A stretch of DNA of 64,000 bases from Polyodon spathula (GCF_017654505.1 NC_054540.1:40444468-40508467); one strand, 5' to 3'; numbered from the stretch's first letter, positions 30,500 to 43,955 are shown. The notes: a model not told the origin generated them from the letters alone. Numbers and translations are program-made.

Positions 30500-31220
30500 G
30501 TGCATGTGACAACAATATCCCAAGCACTCCACAAATCTGGCCTGTATGGAAGAAGGAAGCCATTACTCAAGAAAGCCCACCTTGAATCCTGTTTGAAGTA
30601 TGCAAAGAAACACTCAGGAGATTCTGTAGCCATGTGGCAAAAAGTTTTGTGGTCTGACGAAACTAAAATGGAACTTTTTGGCCTAAATGCAAAGTGTTAT
30701 GTTTGGCGCAAACTCAACACAGCGCATCACCCAAAGATCATCCCTACTGGTGGTGGCAGCATCATGTTATGGGGATGTTTCTCATCAGCAGGTACTGGGG
30801 CACTTGTCAGGACAGAAAGAAAATGAATGGAGAAAAGTACAGAGAAGTCCTTGAGGAAAACCTGCTGCCCTCTGCAAGAAAGCTGAAACTGGGATGGAAG
30901 TTCACCTTTCAGCATGACAACGACCCAAAGCATACAGCCAAAGCTACACTGGAGTGGCTAAGGAACAAAAAGGTAAATGTCCTTGAGTGGACCTGTCAGA
31001 GCCCCGACCTAAATCCAATCGATAAATTTGTGGCATGACTTGAAGATTGCTGTCCATCAACGCTCCCCAAGGAACTTGACAGAGCTTGAACAGTTTTGTA
31101 AAGAAGAATGGTCAAATATTGCCAAATCGAGGTGTGCAAAGTTAGTAGAGACCTATCCCTACAGACTCACAGCTGTAATTGCTGCCAAAGTTGCTTCCCC
31201 AAGTATTAACTCGAGGGGTG
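30500..31220 (+). pseudogene. Tc1-like transposase, broken
   Basis: The transposase is readable in three pieces. 30500-30826 holds [14 protein letters not shown] DNA-binding remains, [14 protein letters not shown] with the first catalytic Asp and [12 protein letters not shown]. 30820-31038 holds [14 protein letters not shown] with the second Asp. 31028-31220 holds [11 protein letters not shown] and the C-terminus. The third catalytic motif, normally LNPIENLW, reads LNPIDKF after a small insertion, so the Glu and frame are lost at about 31020. An earlier frame break lies near 30800. Non-functional. Confidence 0.88.
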
Positions 31221-31420
31221 TGGAGACAATTATTGATCTTTCAGTTTTGTATTTTTATTATATAATTTTTTTCTCAATAAAAACTTTTTTCCTCTTAACA
31301 GTGTGGAGTATGGTGTGTAGATAAGTGGAAAAAAATCTTTATTTAAATGCATGAAATTCTGAGGCACTGACTCAACAAAATGTGAAAAAAGTTCAAGGGG
31401 TGTGTAGACTTTCTATAGGC

Positions 31421-31524
<104 letters not shown>

Positions 31525-31799
31525 ATACATAAAATAACACAAGGATAACACAGGGATGTGTTAAGGTTTAAGATATAAAGTAAGAAAAAAAGGCTTGCCC
31601 TCTCAACATCCCAATTCACAAAAAGGAGCCGATTTAATAATCAATTAATCTCTAAAATTAAAAATGTTTATTTTCAGCAGTGACAAACTAACAAATATTG
31701 TCTTAAATGCGTGTCGTGCAACTGAAATAAGAGCTTGCTTAGTTATAAACGAACTAGTAACAAATAAGGGCCTAGCAGGGACTTTACATTCTAATTTAT

Positions 31800-32290
31800 G
31801 TTTAACTTACGCATAGCTGGTGTAACCCAGCCCTGGTCTTCAGTTTGGAAACAGTTAAGTAACCAGCATAATTCCATACGCTCTTACACCCCAGGACTCT
31901 AAATAAGACTTTCTCAACTCTCCAGCTGTGTTCTCTGGTCCTAGTTTCTGTGCTGTGCTTAAAATATTGACTAGGGTTAACTATGTCAAATCCTTTTAAG
32001 ACTGTAAAGACCTCTAACAAATCCACCCTAATTCTTCTTTGTCCTAGACTTACTAGATTCATAGCTAATTTCTTTATTCTCTCGGTTTAGTCTGGCTGTT
32101 CTTCAATGTCCTTTTTTGTATTGTGGGTATCAGAATTGAACATAGTATTTAAGTTTGGTCTCACCAGTGCAATATATATTAGCCATAACCACGACATCAT
32201 TTTCTTGTGGCTCCTGAAAACTACTGTGTGGTCCTTTATTAATGCATATGGATCCCCACTCTGGCTGATAGAGTCTTCTTTCATTGAAGT
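31800..32290 (-). mobile_element. Old CR1-related LINE fragment
   Basis: The minus strand gives ALVRPNLNTMFNSDTHNTKK (the diverged form of RPHLEYCVQFWSP), and QRRIRVDLLEVFTVLKGFD then TETRTREHSW. This is the same C-terminal domain as the CR1-like copies but from a diverged family. It is broken by stops and has no preserved 3' end. Confidence 0.75.
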
Positions 32291-32299
32291 GCATCATAC

Positions 32300-32865
32300 C
32301 TTAGTTAACATTCCTTATCCCATAAGTCGCCTTCTTGGCTATACACAGAGATCACTGCATTCTCATCTTGAGTTTCATATCTACGCTGGGATGTCATACA
32401 CCAGAGCACTCAGGGAAGACATGTTATGGAACAGTGTCGACCAGAGTCAAAAGTTACAGCTGTGAAAGCTGATCCCTTTCTTTTTTTTCTTAAATGGTGA
32501 TCTATTTTGGATGTTGAGCTGAATGTCACACTAACCCACAGACAGTTTTAGAGAAAGTTATCTGATCTCAAAGTACACATGTTGCATGCTGTCTTTCTGT
32601 ACCAGAATGCAATAATGGTGTTGGGGAGGGGGTAGTGGGAGGTTGTGTTCCCGGAGGCCTGGAGTTCTTTATATGGGGAAGGGTTTGACTGTAACCAATT
32701 CTAGTTTGTTGGTATAAAAGCCTGTAGGAAATATTTGGAAAAATCCAAAAGTACACATTTTTCTCTGTAAAAATATTCTGTGGTTATATTGTTACTGGGT
32801 TTTGTTTGTACAGTAATTGAACTTTTAACACTAGCACCGCCATGGCAGTCATTTTGACAGTTTGA
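32300..32865. other. Intron with promoter-like sequence and a probable MITE start
   Basis: CCAAT at about 32695 and TATAAAAG at about 32713 stand 18 bp apart, resembling a retroelement U3 promoter, but no LTR borders could be read. From 32827, TTAACACTAGCACCGCC resembles the end of a TTAA-specific MITE, which DIRS copy A then interrupts; sequence resumes at about 36500. Confidence 0.35.
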
Positions 32866-34040
32866 GGTTCCCTTTCAATTTGAAGATGACCACCAATGAC
32901 ATTACATATGGTATATGCCTGCCCATTGGGTAGGTATCGCTGAGCTCACTATACCAGAGGTGCCAGTAGGCCCCTTCCTGGGTTGATGAACTCGGTCCCG
33001 CCTACCGAGGTGATAAAACTATCATCCAAAGAAGCCATTTCTTTTTTTCCTTCTCAAGACGGTATGGTAAGACCTGTTGAGCATGTTGATAGAAAAGAGC
33101 TTCTTGAGTCGAAACTGCCTGTGCAGTCACCCGCAAGTGGTTGTCTGTTCTTTCTGAAAGTACACAGTTCCTCCATGAGGCTAGGCCTTGCCGTATGTAC
33201 TCTCCCCTATACTATCTTTCTACCGTGTTTTTGCTGTCTGCTTCAACTCACCTGCCGCAGCTTCGCCATTAGGGTAAGCACATTTGCGTAGCGTCCTCCA
33301 ATGCTTCAGTACCTCAGGACCACAGTGCACAGCCACTGCCTCAGACCTAGCGCAACAGCTCACAGTGCTGCACGGTACTCAGTGCACATAGTGCCACGGT
33401 ATGCGGTGCACATGGGGTTCAGTACTCATGGTGCATACATTGCTTGGTACTACACTAGTGCACAGGCACAATGCTGCAGATCTCCGGTCTCCAAGGGCAA
33501 GCTCTTGGCCGGAGCCTGGCTAGCTTGATTGTGGCTCGTAGACAGCTGTGACTGTCACAAGCCAGAGTTCCTAATGCATGTAAGGCTGCACTGCTTGACA
33601 GTATATCCCCATGACATACCTTTGGGCCTGCTGTGGAGGAGATCTTACAGAGATCCCACCGGGAACGCGAGACATCCTGGCAGGTGGCCGCGTTGCACCA
33701 TCCCCGTGCCTCCACATGGGGCAGGTTGAGTCGCTGGCAAGCTCCTCAGACGCAGACTGTCACTAGAACAGTTCCAGTCCCCATGGGTCTGCCGGATGAC
33801 CTAAGGCCTCGCCTCCAGGGCACACCTACAGCAAGCAACCAGGTCCAACCAGCAGGCAGATGGAATGCAGACGATCTGGGAAGGCAGGGAAGTACATCCC
33901 TGCACATATGCATCCCTTGTTCTTCACCACTTTCTCCCAGTGCTGAGCGTACCGGACGGACAACACGACAGTGGTGGAATATGTCAACCTCTAGGGTGAC
34001 CTACGGTCCCTGGGGTTGAATCGCATGGGCTCAGAGGAAC

Positions 34041-34352
34041 TTGCTGTACTTACGGGCGACGCACATTCCCAGAGCGGTGAACTTGGCAGTGGACCTCCTC
34101 TCCAGGAGCAGTCAACATCCGTTAGAGTGGCGACTCCACCCTCAGATAGTGGCGCGTATTTGGGAACGGTTAGAGAAGGCGCAGGTCAATCTCTTCGCCT
34201 CGGCAGAGACGACGCATTGCCCCCTATGGTACTCCCTCCACCACTTAGGCGGTCCACTCGGCATAGACGCCATAGCGCAAGAATGGCCCAAAGCGTTTTG
34301 TACACTTTCCCACCTATATCACTGCTCCCGACTTCTCGAAAAAGTTGGTTAG
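34041..34352 (+). pseudogene. DIRS copy A, RNase H end and downstream domain
   Basis: HIPRAVNLAVDLLSR is the end of the RNase H/tether region, followed by EWRLHPQIVARIWER and LFASAETTHCPLWYS. The same block occurs in copies C (LFASWESTHCPLWFS) and D (LFATAESTHCPLWFS). A frameshift follows near 34350, and the reading continues at 34352-34520 in another frame (VLLVAPKWPRTVWF). Confidence 0.8.
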
Positions 34353-34741
34353 AGAAAGCGTCAGTTCTCCTAGTGGCCCCCAAGTGGCCCAGGACAGTAT
34401 GGTTTTCGATCCTGTGCCAGCTGTTGCACGGTCAGCCCTGCGAGATTCCACTTCGCATCGATCTCCTCAGTCAGGTGAAAGGCTCTCTTTGGCACCCGGA
34501 ACTGGCTAGGTTCAGGCTATAGGTCTGGCCCCTGAAAGGGACCGCTGGCTAGCCCTAGGGCTACCAAATGCAGTTGTGGATATGTTGCAGAGCGCTATGT
34601 CAGACTCCATTAGGTCCTTGTAAACCTATAAGTGAAGGTATTTCCAGGCTTGGTGTCTGGCTAGAAGCCATGACCCCATATCTTGCCCTATGCCAGTCAT
34701 CTTACAGTTTCTGCAAGAACTGCTTGATGCTGGTGTGTAAC

Positions 34742-35218
34742 TGTGGCAGAGTGGTTGCAGTGATGTCATAGACCCAGGAAGAAGCAACACAAAACAAAGA
34801 AGGATGGTATCCGCTGCACTTATATTTTAATTAAATGAAAAAATAAAAGAGTTAAACAAACAAAAGACACAACACAAAAAGGACCGTTGGCCAAACAAAT
34901 AAACAATTAACAGTAACAAGTATCATGCTGGTTAACAAAGCAATTGTTATTTCTGATTTTCCCCAACTTAAAGACTCAAGTCTCGCCTTTGAAACTCTAT
35001 GCCTAATAAGCCTTGAGTGTGTCTTTTATAGTCTGTGGCTGGAGCCTTAATTACCTAATTTGATACAATAATTACCTTAAGGCTCCAGCCACATTCCCAC
35101 AAGGGTACTAGGGAAAGGGTTTTAACCCCATCCCCACAGACTACATATTATAAGACTGGCTTTTTCGCTGGTCTCAAAACAGCAAAATAAGACGGATGGC
35201 TTCATCTGTCTACAATAT

Positions 35219-35259
<41 letters not shown>

Positions 35260-35260
35260 A

Positions 35261-35291
<31 letters not shown>

Positions 35292-35322
35292 ATACATACA
35301 AAGGAGTGGGCACTTTGCCACA
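34742..35322 (-). mobile_element. Solo LTR inside DIRS copy A
   Basis: A 581-bp block starting TGTGGCAGAGTGG and ending CTTTGCCACA, flanked by GTAAC (34737-34741) and GTCAC (35323-35327), a 5-bp duplication with one change. It lies between recombinase codons for LQELLDAG and the diverged SPFTLTVYLA. It contains TAA-type (35216-35258) and AAAT-type (35262-35300) microsatellites. Read from its polyadenylation-like side it points to the minus strand. Confidence 0.82.
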
Positions 35323-35534
35323 GTCACCTTTCACCTTGACGGTGTATTTAGCATATATCTTTACTTGCCATTTCAATGTCTCCGGGCGTGAATTTTTTGG
35401 CTACCCATTTTTTTAAAAGCACACGCCGATTACGCCCTCTTAAGAGGACTATTCTCCCGGAATAGAGCTTTAATGTTGTATTGTTTGAGCTCATACACTC
35501 CATATAGTTGAAGTACCTGTAGACAACCTTCCTC

Positions 35535-36070
35535 TTGTCTATCACCTCCACTAAGCGGGTCAGTGAGCTGCAGGTGATGTCCATGCACAGCTCCTGCATG
35601 CGTATTTGGGAGGATGGCAGCAAAGTGTCTCTGCACACCAACCCTGCTTTCCTCTCCAAGGTGATCACAGCCTTCCACATTAATCAATCTGTGGAACTGG
35701 AGTCCTTCCATCCACCTCCTTTTGCTTCAACAGAGGATGAGAGATTAAATTTCCTCTGCCCAATGCGGGCATTGAGATGCTACGTGCATAGGACAAAAGC
35801 TCTGCGTTAATCTGACCAGCCCTTTGTCTGTCAAGGGACATGAACCCATGACAGCCCCTCTGTAAGCAACGTCTGTCACATTGGATACAGCTGGTAGGGT
35901 AGCCTCAAACACTAGAGGGTTGCCTACATTTTGGGCATTCTTCAGCTGTGCCTCAATATCTGATATTTGTACTGTGGCTAGCTGGGCTACACCACACACC
36001 TTCTCCAGGTTCTGCCGTCTTAATGTGGTGGACCCTGCCTTGCCTTCTGTAGGCACAAGGGTCCTTGAGG
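35535..36070 (+). pseudogene. DIRS copy A tyrosine recombinase remains
   Basis: VSELQVMSMHSSCMRIW matches the VSELHALSVHPSC catalytic-region start seen in copies C and D, then INQSVELESFHPPPF. The remains of the last part lie near 35930-36060 (FWAFFSCASISDICTVASWA). The RHRY catalytic set cannot be completed, because the HSTRG block present in copies B and D is missing here. Confidence 0.7.
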
Positions 36071-36489
36071 GTGTAAGTTCACGCCGCTAACCTCTGGGCT
36101 AGACATTTTTGTGCATCCTTCATATGCTGCCGTTCCTTGTCCCTCACGATGGCTCTGGTATACATAATGTCATTGATGGTCATCTTCAAATTGAAAGGGA
36201 ACATTAGATTACTTACCGTAACCCTGGTTCCCAGAAAGAGAAGACGACCACCAACCACGAGGTTCGATTCGTCGCCCTCACGGGTTCAATGGAAAAAGAG
36301 AAATGGCTTCCTTTGGATGATAGTTTTATCCCCTCAGTGGGCGGGACCGAGTGCATTTTCCCAGGAAGGGACTTACCGGCAGCTCTGGTATAGAGAGCTC
36401 AGCAATACCTACCCAATGGGCAGGCATATCCCATACGTAATGTCATTGGTGGTCTCTTTGAAATGAAAGGGAACCGGGGTTACGTTAAG

Positions 36490-37600
<1,111 letters not shown>

Positions 37601-37973
37601 CACACACACCATTAACATACATCCGATTATGTGAGTATATAATGATGAATTTACACAAAACACATTATCTTCGTTAAAAGATCTTGAACTGACAAAAAAA
37701 AAAACAAGTGTTTGCAAATATTAGCTCCTTGGAAATTCTCATAAAGTAAAGTTACCTTTAGCGTTTTTTGTTTATTTTGTTACAACTCAACAGATGTTCA
37801 GAGTTTCAAACTAAGTCTATCAATTTTTATTATATTATAAATTGTACAAATTGTGTTGACCAACTTTTTGAATGCGATTTAGTAAACAGTACCGCTATGA
37901 TATGAAATGTACCTTTTTATGAATTCTGCTGCCGGGCACTTGGCACTTATTTTCTTGCACACTTGATAACTCT

Positions 37974-39508
37974 AGGTTATTACCATAACCCTGGTTCCCT
38001 GAAAGAGAATGATAACCATTACCGAATGGGAAGAACCCTCAGTGACTGCCAATCACTGAGCATATATAAAAAAGCTGCCCTATTAGGGCCCTGCTGTGAG
38101 GGGGAAGTCCCTCCCACCTCCTGCTGAAGAGGACGTCCTCACAGTAGCATATCGCCATTTTCTTTCGAAACTACGACCTCGAAGGGTAATGATTATCATT
38201 CTCTTTCAGGGAACCAGGGTTATGGTAATAACCCAATGTTCCCTTTCAATAAAATGACAACCATTATCGAATGTGAAGCTGTACCAAAGCTGTCGTGGCC
38301 CCAGATAACCGACAGTACAGCCCACATGACGCCTAAGGGCATGCCACCTGCAAAAACCTAGAGCCCAGAGAGGGTGTCGCTCGGTTTGCAACAGCAAGGC
38401 GGTAAAAACTCGCAAATATCTGACTACCTGTCCATGTAGCAGTATTGCATAACTAATTTAAGGAGGCGCCATGAAGGAAAGCCCACGAAGTTGCTGGGCC
38501 CCTGGTAGAATGGGCCATAATATCCGCAGGCAAGGGGGATTCCATCTGTTCATACGCCAAGCATATAGCATCTGCCACCCAGTGCGCTAGACGTTGCTTC
38601 GATGGGGCCTGACCTCTAGAGCGGGACCCATAGCAGACAAATAGCTGGTTGCACTGTCTCCAGGATGCCGTCCTATCCAGATAACAGCACAGAGTCTGAA
38701 CTGAGCATAGCGTATGCTGTCTACGGTCCTCCTCTGACTCATGTGGGGGAGGTCTGAAAGTTTTCAAAACCACTGGTTAGATAATATGGAATGGGGATAC
38801 CACCTTTGGCAAAAAGGATAGATTTGTTCTTAATGTTATCCGCAAGTCATTTCCTGTGAAAGCCATGCATGTGTCAACGATGGACAGCGCATGAAGCTCA
38901 CTTACTCATCTGGCTATTAAAAACGGCACCTTCAATGAAACAGGGCGCAGTTCTGCTAATGCCATGGGCTCGAATGGGGGACCCATAAGGACCCGCAGTA
39001 CCAGTTCTAGATCCTACTTGGGGACCATACTTTTCATGGGAGAACGAAGCCTCCGAGCCCCTTTAAGAAATTGCACTGCTAGGAAATGTACCTCAGGGTC
39101 ATGACCTTTGGCAAGGCACCAGTCTTGGAAAACTTTCCATTTGTATGAATGCTGGGCTCTAGTGCTCGGCGCCCTAGCAGATTGTAGTGCGTCTACTACT
39201 GCATCTCTCAAAAACACTCGAAAGCATGATTCTACCGTGGATAAATTAAATTTGACGATATTAAACAGACAAATCAGCCAATTTCGGACAAAGAAAGCAC
39301 AAAGCAATCTGTAACCTGTCTCAGTGAAGTGAGAGAGAAAATGGCGATATGTTACTGTGAGGACGTCCCTCCTCAGCAGGAGGTGGGAGGGACTTCCCCC
39401 TCACAGCAGGACCCTGATTAGGCAGCTTTTTTATATATGCTCAGTGATTGGCATTCAGAGAGGGTTCTTCCAGTTCAGTAATGGTTGTCATTCCATTGAA
39501 AGGGAACA
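37974..39508 (-). mobile_element. DIRS-type retrotransposon, copy B (short, minus)
   Basis: A 1.5-kb deletion derivative. Inverted terminal repeats at 37999-38168 and 39335-39508 share GAGGGGGAAGTCCCTCCCAC and TCACTGAGCATATATA-like sequence. At the left end GGTTATTACCATAACCCTGG (37975) recurs inverted at 38210-38231, the internal complementary part. Only recombinase remains lie between, on the minus strand; gag, reverse transcriptase and RNase H are gone. It is of the same family as copy D. Confidence 0.85.
38453..39307 (-). pseudogene. DIRS copy B tyrosine recombinase remains
   Basis: The N-terminal piece at 39307-39014 reads SARAPSTRAQHSYKWKVFQD then LAVQFLKGARRL, the core-binding part. 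The C-terminal piece at 38773-38453 reads TFRPPPHESEEDRRQHTLCS then IMAHSTRGPATSWAF. HSTRG is the conserved His-x-x-Arg box of tyrosine recombinases. The piece between them (38780-39010) is out of frame, and the final catalytic Tyr was not located. Confidence 0.85.
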
Positions 39509-39509
39509 A

Positions 39510-40140
39510 TGCTCATTACGTGTTATAAAATGGCTTGGATAAATTAAGTGCTGTGATTGGCTGAACAAGATCACATGACCGTGTGGTAATAATTGTCTTA
39601 CCACATGGCTATGACCAACTTACTTGCCTGATCTATTAATATTACTACGCCTTAACAGTAACAATTATCTGAACAGTTTTTCTGTAGGTAAAAATGTCAA
39701 CATACAACTGAAACAGCATTTAAATCTCTCAACAATCTGTTTTTGTTTCTGTCACCAAGAACTACAGAAATAAGAACTCTGGTACTTATTTAGTCAGAGA
39801 ACAGAACCAAAAAAACTGAGGCAAGCAGTAGCAGTAACACTATTCAAAAGCCATCTGAGAAATCACCACATAAGTCTCACTCGGCATGTAATATACTGTA
39901 TATGCAGCAGCAGCATCTACTTATTAAATTAAATAGTGCCTTATAAAACTGACTAGCGAGTATGCAATATTTAAACTGGACAGATACATCTCACCACTAC
40001 CCTCCGATTTTAGAAACATATTTAAAACAAAATCTCTAATGCTCTCTGCTGACACACCCGTTGGACTTTTAAACAAGGTCGGGTTCTTTGCTTTCAGCTG
40101 CTGATCGGGATTGAGTATAATCTATTTGTTGTTCTACAAC
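39510..40140. other. Intron sequence, no features
   Basis: No coding or repeat call between DIRS copies B and C. Confidence 0.45.
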
Positions 40141-40594
40141 ACTCTGATTATGGCGGCTGCCCCTTCCCCGGGTTTATCTCACTGAAAACCTAGTTACGTT
40201 CATTGAGCGCGGTCCGCAATTCATGGGGCTCGGTTGAATTTTGCGCCCGCCGTTAGCTCTCATATTTAAGCACTCAGCTGAGTCGCTTATTCAAGCATTC
40301 TCGCTCTTTTCAGCTTGCTGACTCTTTGAGTCTGTCTCGCTTACTATTATTATTTATTACTTTGAGAGGTTATTGTTACTACCTGTATATTTTATTACTT
40401 GTACTAACATTTGTTTTTCTTTCTTTCAGAGAGAAACACGAGGTGTGTGTGTTGACCCTATGCCAGACGGAACACTACAGCAGCGATCTTTTTAGATCAT
40501 AGCCTGCTAGACACTCAGCAGCAGTCTTTATTAGACCATACCCTGCTCCAGACACCAGCTCTCTGCAGGCGTCCTCTCTCTCTGTAGGCGTCTG

Positions 40595-41185
40595 GTGAAG
40601 ACGAGCTTGTGCAGGAGGGACCTTCTTGTAACTCGGTGGACGAGCTGCAACAGGAACCGGAGGTATCTCCAGGGCCAGCATTTGAGGCTTTGGTTGAGTG
40701 AGCGGATCAACGTCTACACGTGGAATGACCCAGGGACAAGGAGCCCCAGGGCTCCGGGTTCTCCTCGGTTAAGCCAGTACAGGACAGGACACTGTCCCCT
40801 TTCCCCGACTTTGTCAAGGTGGTCCAGTCTTCCTTGTCCAACCCAGCGTCAGCACCTAGCACGGTGGCTGGAGCTCAGGTTTTTTCTTCCATGCAGGGAG
40901 CAGAGGGTGCTGGCTTGGCAGCCTTCCCCCTGGTGGACTAAGCCATTGCTGCCCTCATACAGGCACTGGGCATTGGACCGGCCAAGGACCTACAAGGCGG
41001 CATATGCCTCTTGCTCCCAAGCTGCCCGGCTTTCCAATGTGTCGAGCATGCTCTCTGTCTATCAGGCCATCCTTATCAAGGAGTGCCTTGATATGGTCAC
41101 GGCGTCTCACAGACAAGAGCTGAACCAGGTCTCTGAGGCAGTCACCAGACTGGTCCAACTCACGGCCAGAGCGGAGGGCCGATGA
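40595..41185 (+). pseudogene. DIRS copy C gag-like region
   Basis: A 196-residue frame with no strong database-style motif that I recognise. TYKAAYASCSQAARLSNVSS and IKECLDMVTASHRQ are helical segments, and a Pro/Arg-rich basic tail follows in a shifted frame (41400-41515, RPARAPTAHPTPPAP). By position it should be the nucleic-acid-binding gag-type protein of the element. This is inferred from order only. Confidence 0.5.
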
Positions 41186-41849
41186 TTTGTGGAGCTGGTG
41201 GTCACCAGACGGCAACTCTGGCTTTCCCAGGGTAGAGTTCAGGAGCAGGACAAGTCCACTCTCCTGGACGCCCCTGTCACTCCTGGCCATACGTTTGGCA
41301 CCGCAGTGGAGGTGATGCTTCAGAGGACTATGCAGACCAGGGAGTCATCAAGGCAGTATGCCCAACTGCTAACACTTAAGCCTGCCTTGCCTGCTAGGGC
41401 TTCCCCCCCGTGGGGGCGACAGCCTCCGCCCAGGCCCGCTCGTGCTCCTACGGCACACCCGACACCACCTGCCCCGCAGCGCGGTCGGCCTGCAGAGGGG
41501 CAACTGGCACCTTAGGGGGGGCGGTAATCGCCAGCGACTCAAGGGTCCAGCGACTGCACCCCCCATGCAGCCTAAGGCTCAGCATCCCTGAAGGGCCGCA
41601 GCAGCCTTCAACCCCTGTCTCCCAGTTACTATACTGGCAAACCAGCACCAACGACAGTTGGGTGCTCAAGACTATGCAGGCTGGTTACAGCCTTCAATTC
41701 CAGTTAAACCCCCCCCCCCTTTCAGTGGGTGATAGTAACTGCAGTGAAGGACCCGCTCCAACATGCAGCTCTCAACACAGAAATCCTGGCACTTCTCTTG
41801 AAGTGTGTCATTTGCGAAGTAGATCCCTCCTCTTGAAGGGAGGGGTTCT

Positions 41850-42181
41850 ATTCAAAGTACTTTCTAGTGCCCAAGAAGGACAGCGGGTTCTGCCCTATCT
41901 TGGATCTGAGACTTCTGAACAAACACCTTTGGATGTTGCGTTTCAAGATGCTCAAGCACTGCCATATCGTCCAGGCCATTCGGCCAGGCTATTGGTTTAC
42001 CACTGTGGACCTGAAGGATATGTACTTTCACATACCAATCAGGCCCGGACACAGGAAATACCTTCGCTTCGCATTTCAGGGCAGGTTCTACGAGTACTGC
42101 ATACTCCCCTTCGGCCTGTCCCTTGCTCCTCGCACCTTTTCCAAGTGCATGGACTCCGAGACAGACATCGCAGGCTGGTGA
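41850..42181 (+). pseudogene. DIRS copy C reverse transcriptase, partial
   Basis: PKKDSGFCPILDLRLLNKHL, WFTTVDLKDMYFHIPI (first catalytic Asp in VDLKD) and FRYLRFAFQ-type and ILPFGLSLAPRTFSKCMD blocks are present. Just after SKCMD the frame leaves the reverse transcriptase. The YLDD box, thumb and RNase H are absent, and sequence resumes with EWHLHPRAVERIWEW at about 42255. Not functional. Confidence 0.88.
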
Positions 42182-42582
42182 TATCCCAGTCCTGCTGGAG
42201 AACCCTGTGCTGGTGGAGGATCCTCTCCAGAGGAGGTCCCCTGACCTCGGAATGGCATCTCCACCCCAGGGCGGTGGAACGCATCTGGGAGTGGTTCGGC
42301 AGAGCAGACGTAGATCTCTTCGCCTCGTGGGAGTCTACGCACTGCCCTCTTTGGTTCTCAATGAGAGACCTCAACAGTCCCTTAGGAGTCGACGACCTGG
42401 TCTAAGAGTGGCCGGCTTGTCTTCTATATGCCTTCCCACCGATACCACTGCACCCCGCCTTCCTATAGAAGGTCAGGGTAGAGAAAGCTACAGTGCTTCT
42501 GGTAGCTCCTCAGTGGCCCCAAATGCCAGCTGAGACAGAACCCCAGGCGGGCTAATCTCCTCTCTCAGGCCCAGGGCGATCT

Positions 42583-43428
42583 GTGGCACCCAAACCCACA
42601 GCAGATACAGCTATGGGTCTGGCCCCTGAACGGGAACACCTGTCAGCTCTAGGGCTGTCATCGGCAGTTATTGCCACTATTCAGAGCGTGAGAGCTCCCT
42701 CTACCAGGTCGCAATACACGTATAAGTGGCAGTTATTTCAGGACTGGTGTCTGGCCCAGGGCCAGGACCCAGTTACCTGCTTCATGGCAGTTATCTTACA
42801 GTTTCTCCAGAAACTATTAGATGACGGTAGGTCCCCTTCCACATTGAAGGTGTACCTGGCAGCCATATCTGCTTGTCACACACGCATAGGTGGGTTATCG
42901 CCTGAAAACCATTTCCTGGCGTCCCAATTTCTTAAGGGTTCAAGGAGGCAATATCATCCCAGGACATCTAGCCTCCCCTCGTAGCGCCTTGATGTGGTGC
43001 TGGAAGCCCTTACAAAAGCCCCATTTGAGCCACTCCACACTGTGGATCTGAAGCTCATGTCTTTAAAGACTGTGTTTTTGATGGCTATTGCTTCAGAAAA
43101 ATGGATGAGTGAGCTGCATGCACTTTCAGTGCACCCTTCTTGCACTCGCTTCGCTGGAGACGGGTCTAGAGTCTCCACGCAACCAAACTTGGCATTTTTG
43201 CAGAAAGTAATATCCCCGTTCCACATGAACCAATCTGTGGATATGGCGACGTCCTGGGCTCTCTTTCTAGGTGTCCTAGTGTCTGAAATATGTGCTGAGG
43301 CTAGCTGGGCTATGTCACACACTTTCATGAGGTTCTACAGACTGAATGTGCTGGATTCCTCTGCTTCACTTTTTGGAGCTTTGGTCTTAGACTCTATTAC
43401 ACCAGTGGAAGAGACCACTTACTGTTAG
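42583..43428 (+). pseudogene. DIRS copy C tyrosine recombinase
   Basis: First frame 42583-42984: RAPSTRSQYTYKWQLFQDWC, LQFLQKLLDDGRSPSTLKVY, FLASQFLKGSRRQ. After a stop (TAG near 42980) the second frame 42994-43428 reads LKTVFLMAIASEKWMSELHA (the catalytic-domain start, where the family Arg follows the Ser/Ala-rich stretch) and MATSWALFLGVLVSEICAEA. The block holding HSTRG is deleted between MNQSVD and MATSWAL, so the catalytic set is incomplete. Confidence 0.82.
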
Positions 43429-43955
43429 TCTGGATTAGACTGCTGTACTCTTTGAGTACACTCTCCAGAGTTACCCATGTGGTAAGAGTATCCCGGTACG
43501 ATATCGTACTGTTAAAGTTAGGACATATGTCTTTCGAACCACACGCCTAGGCGCTGTTCCGTGTATATTTATTACATGTAGACCGATCATGTCCTACTGC
43601 CGCATGGTCTCCCTCGCGACTGCTTTGGTACACAGTACTCATTAGTTGATGGCTATTTTTGAATTGAAAGAGAAAGTAAGGTTGCGCCTGCAACCCCGGT
43701 TCTCTGAAAGAGAAAATAGCCATCAAGCAGTGAGGTCGCTTCAGTAGCCCTTGCGGCCTAAAGCAAAAGAGTTTGGGCTTCATACGCTCTGCGTAGTCAT
43801 TCAGCACCCGAGGAGCAGGGCGCTGACGTCAGAGCTACGGAGGCCTAAAGGCAGCTTTTATATTAAGCTCAGCATAATCCTATCACCTGACGGTGATACC
43901 CATTAGTGGATGGCTATTTTCTCTTTCAGAGAACCGGGGTCGCATCCGCAACCTG

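Larger units (their letters stand above)
32866..36475 (+). mobile_element. DIRS-type retrotransposon, copy A (degenerate)
   Basis: Inverted terminal repeats of about 190 bp: 32866-33053 and 36287-36475 on opposite strands, sharing GCCTGCCCATTGGGTAGGTA and AAAACTATCATCCAAAG. An internal complementary stretch (36183-36285) repeats the outer edges. This is the DIRS architecture, which uses a tyrosine recombinase rather than an integrase and makes no target duplication. Coding remains are the RNase H end and following domain (34041-34520) and recombinase pieces (34600-36070). No reverse transcriptase was recognised. A solo LTR (34742-35322) interrupts the recombinase. Confidence 0.85.
40141..43955 (+). 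mobile_element. DIRS-type retrotransposon, copy C
   Basis: Coding order on the plus strand: gag-like (40595-41500), reverse transcriptase (41840-42180), downstream domain (42240-42540), tyrosine recombinase (42600-43430). The right terminal module at 43650-43955 has a 47-bp inverted pair (GAAAGAGAAAATAGCCATC at about 43710, inverted at 43907-43930), the DIRS internal-complementary layout. The matching left inverted repeat was not found, so the left edge is approximate. It starts in GC-rich sequence with ATGGCGGCTGCC near 40151. A deletion joins the end of reverse transcriptase to the region after RNase H. Confidence 0.82.
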
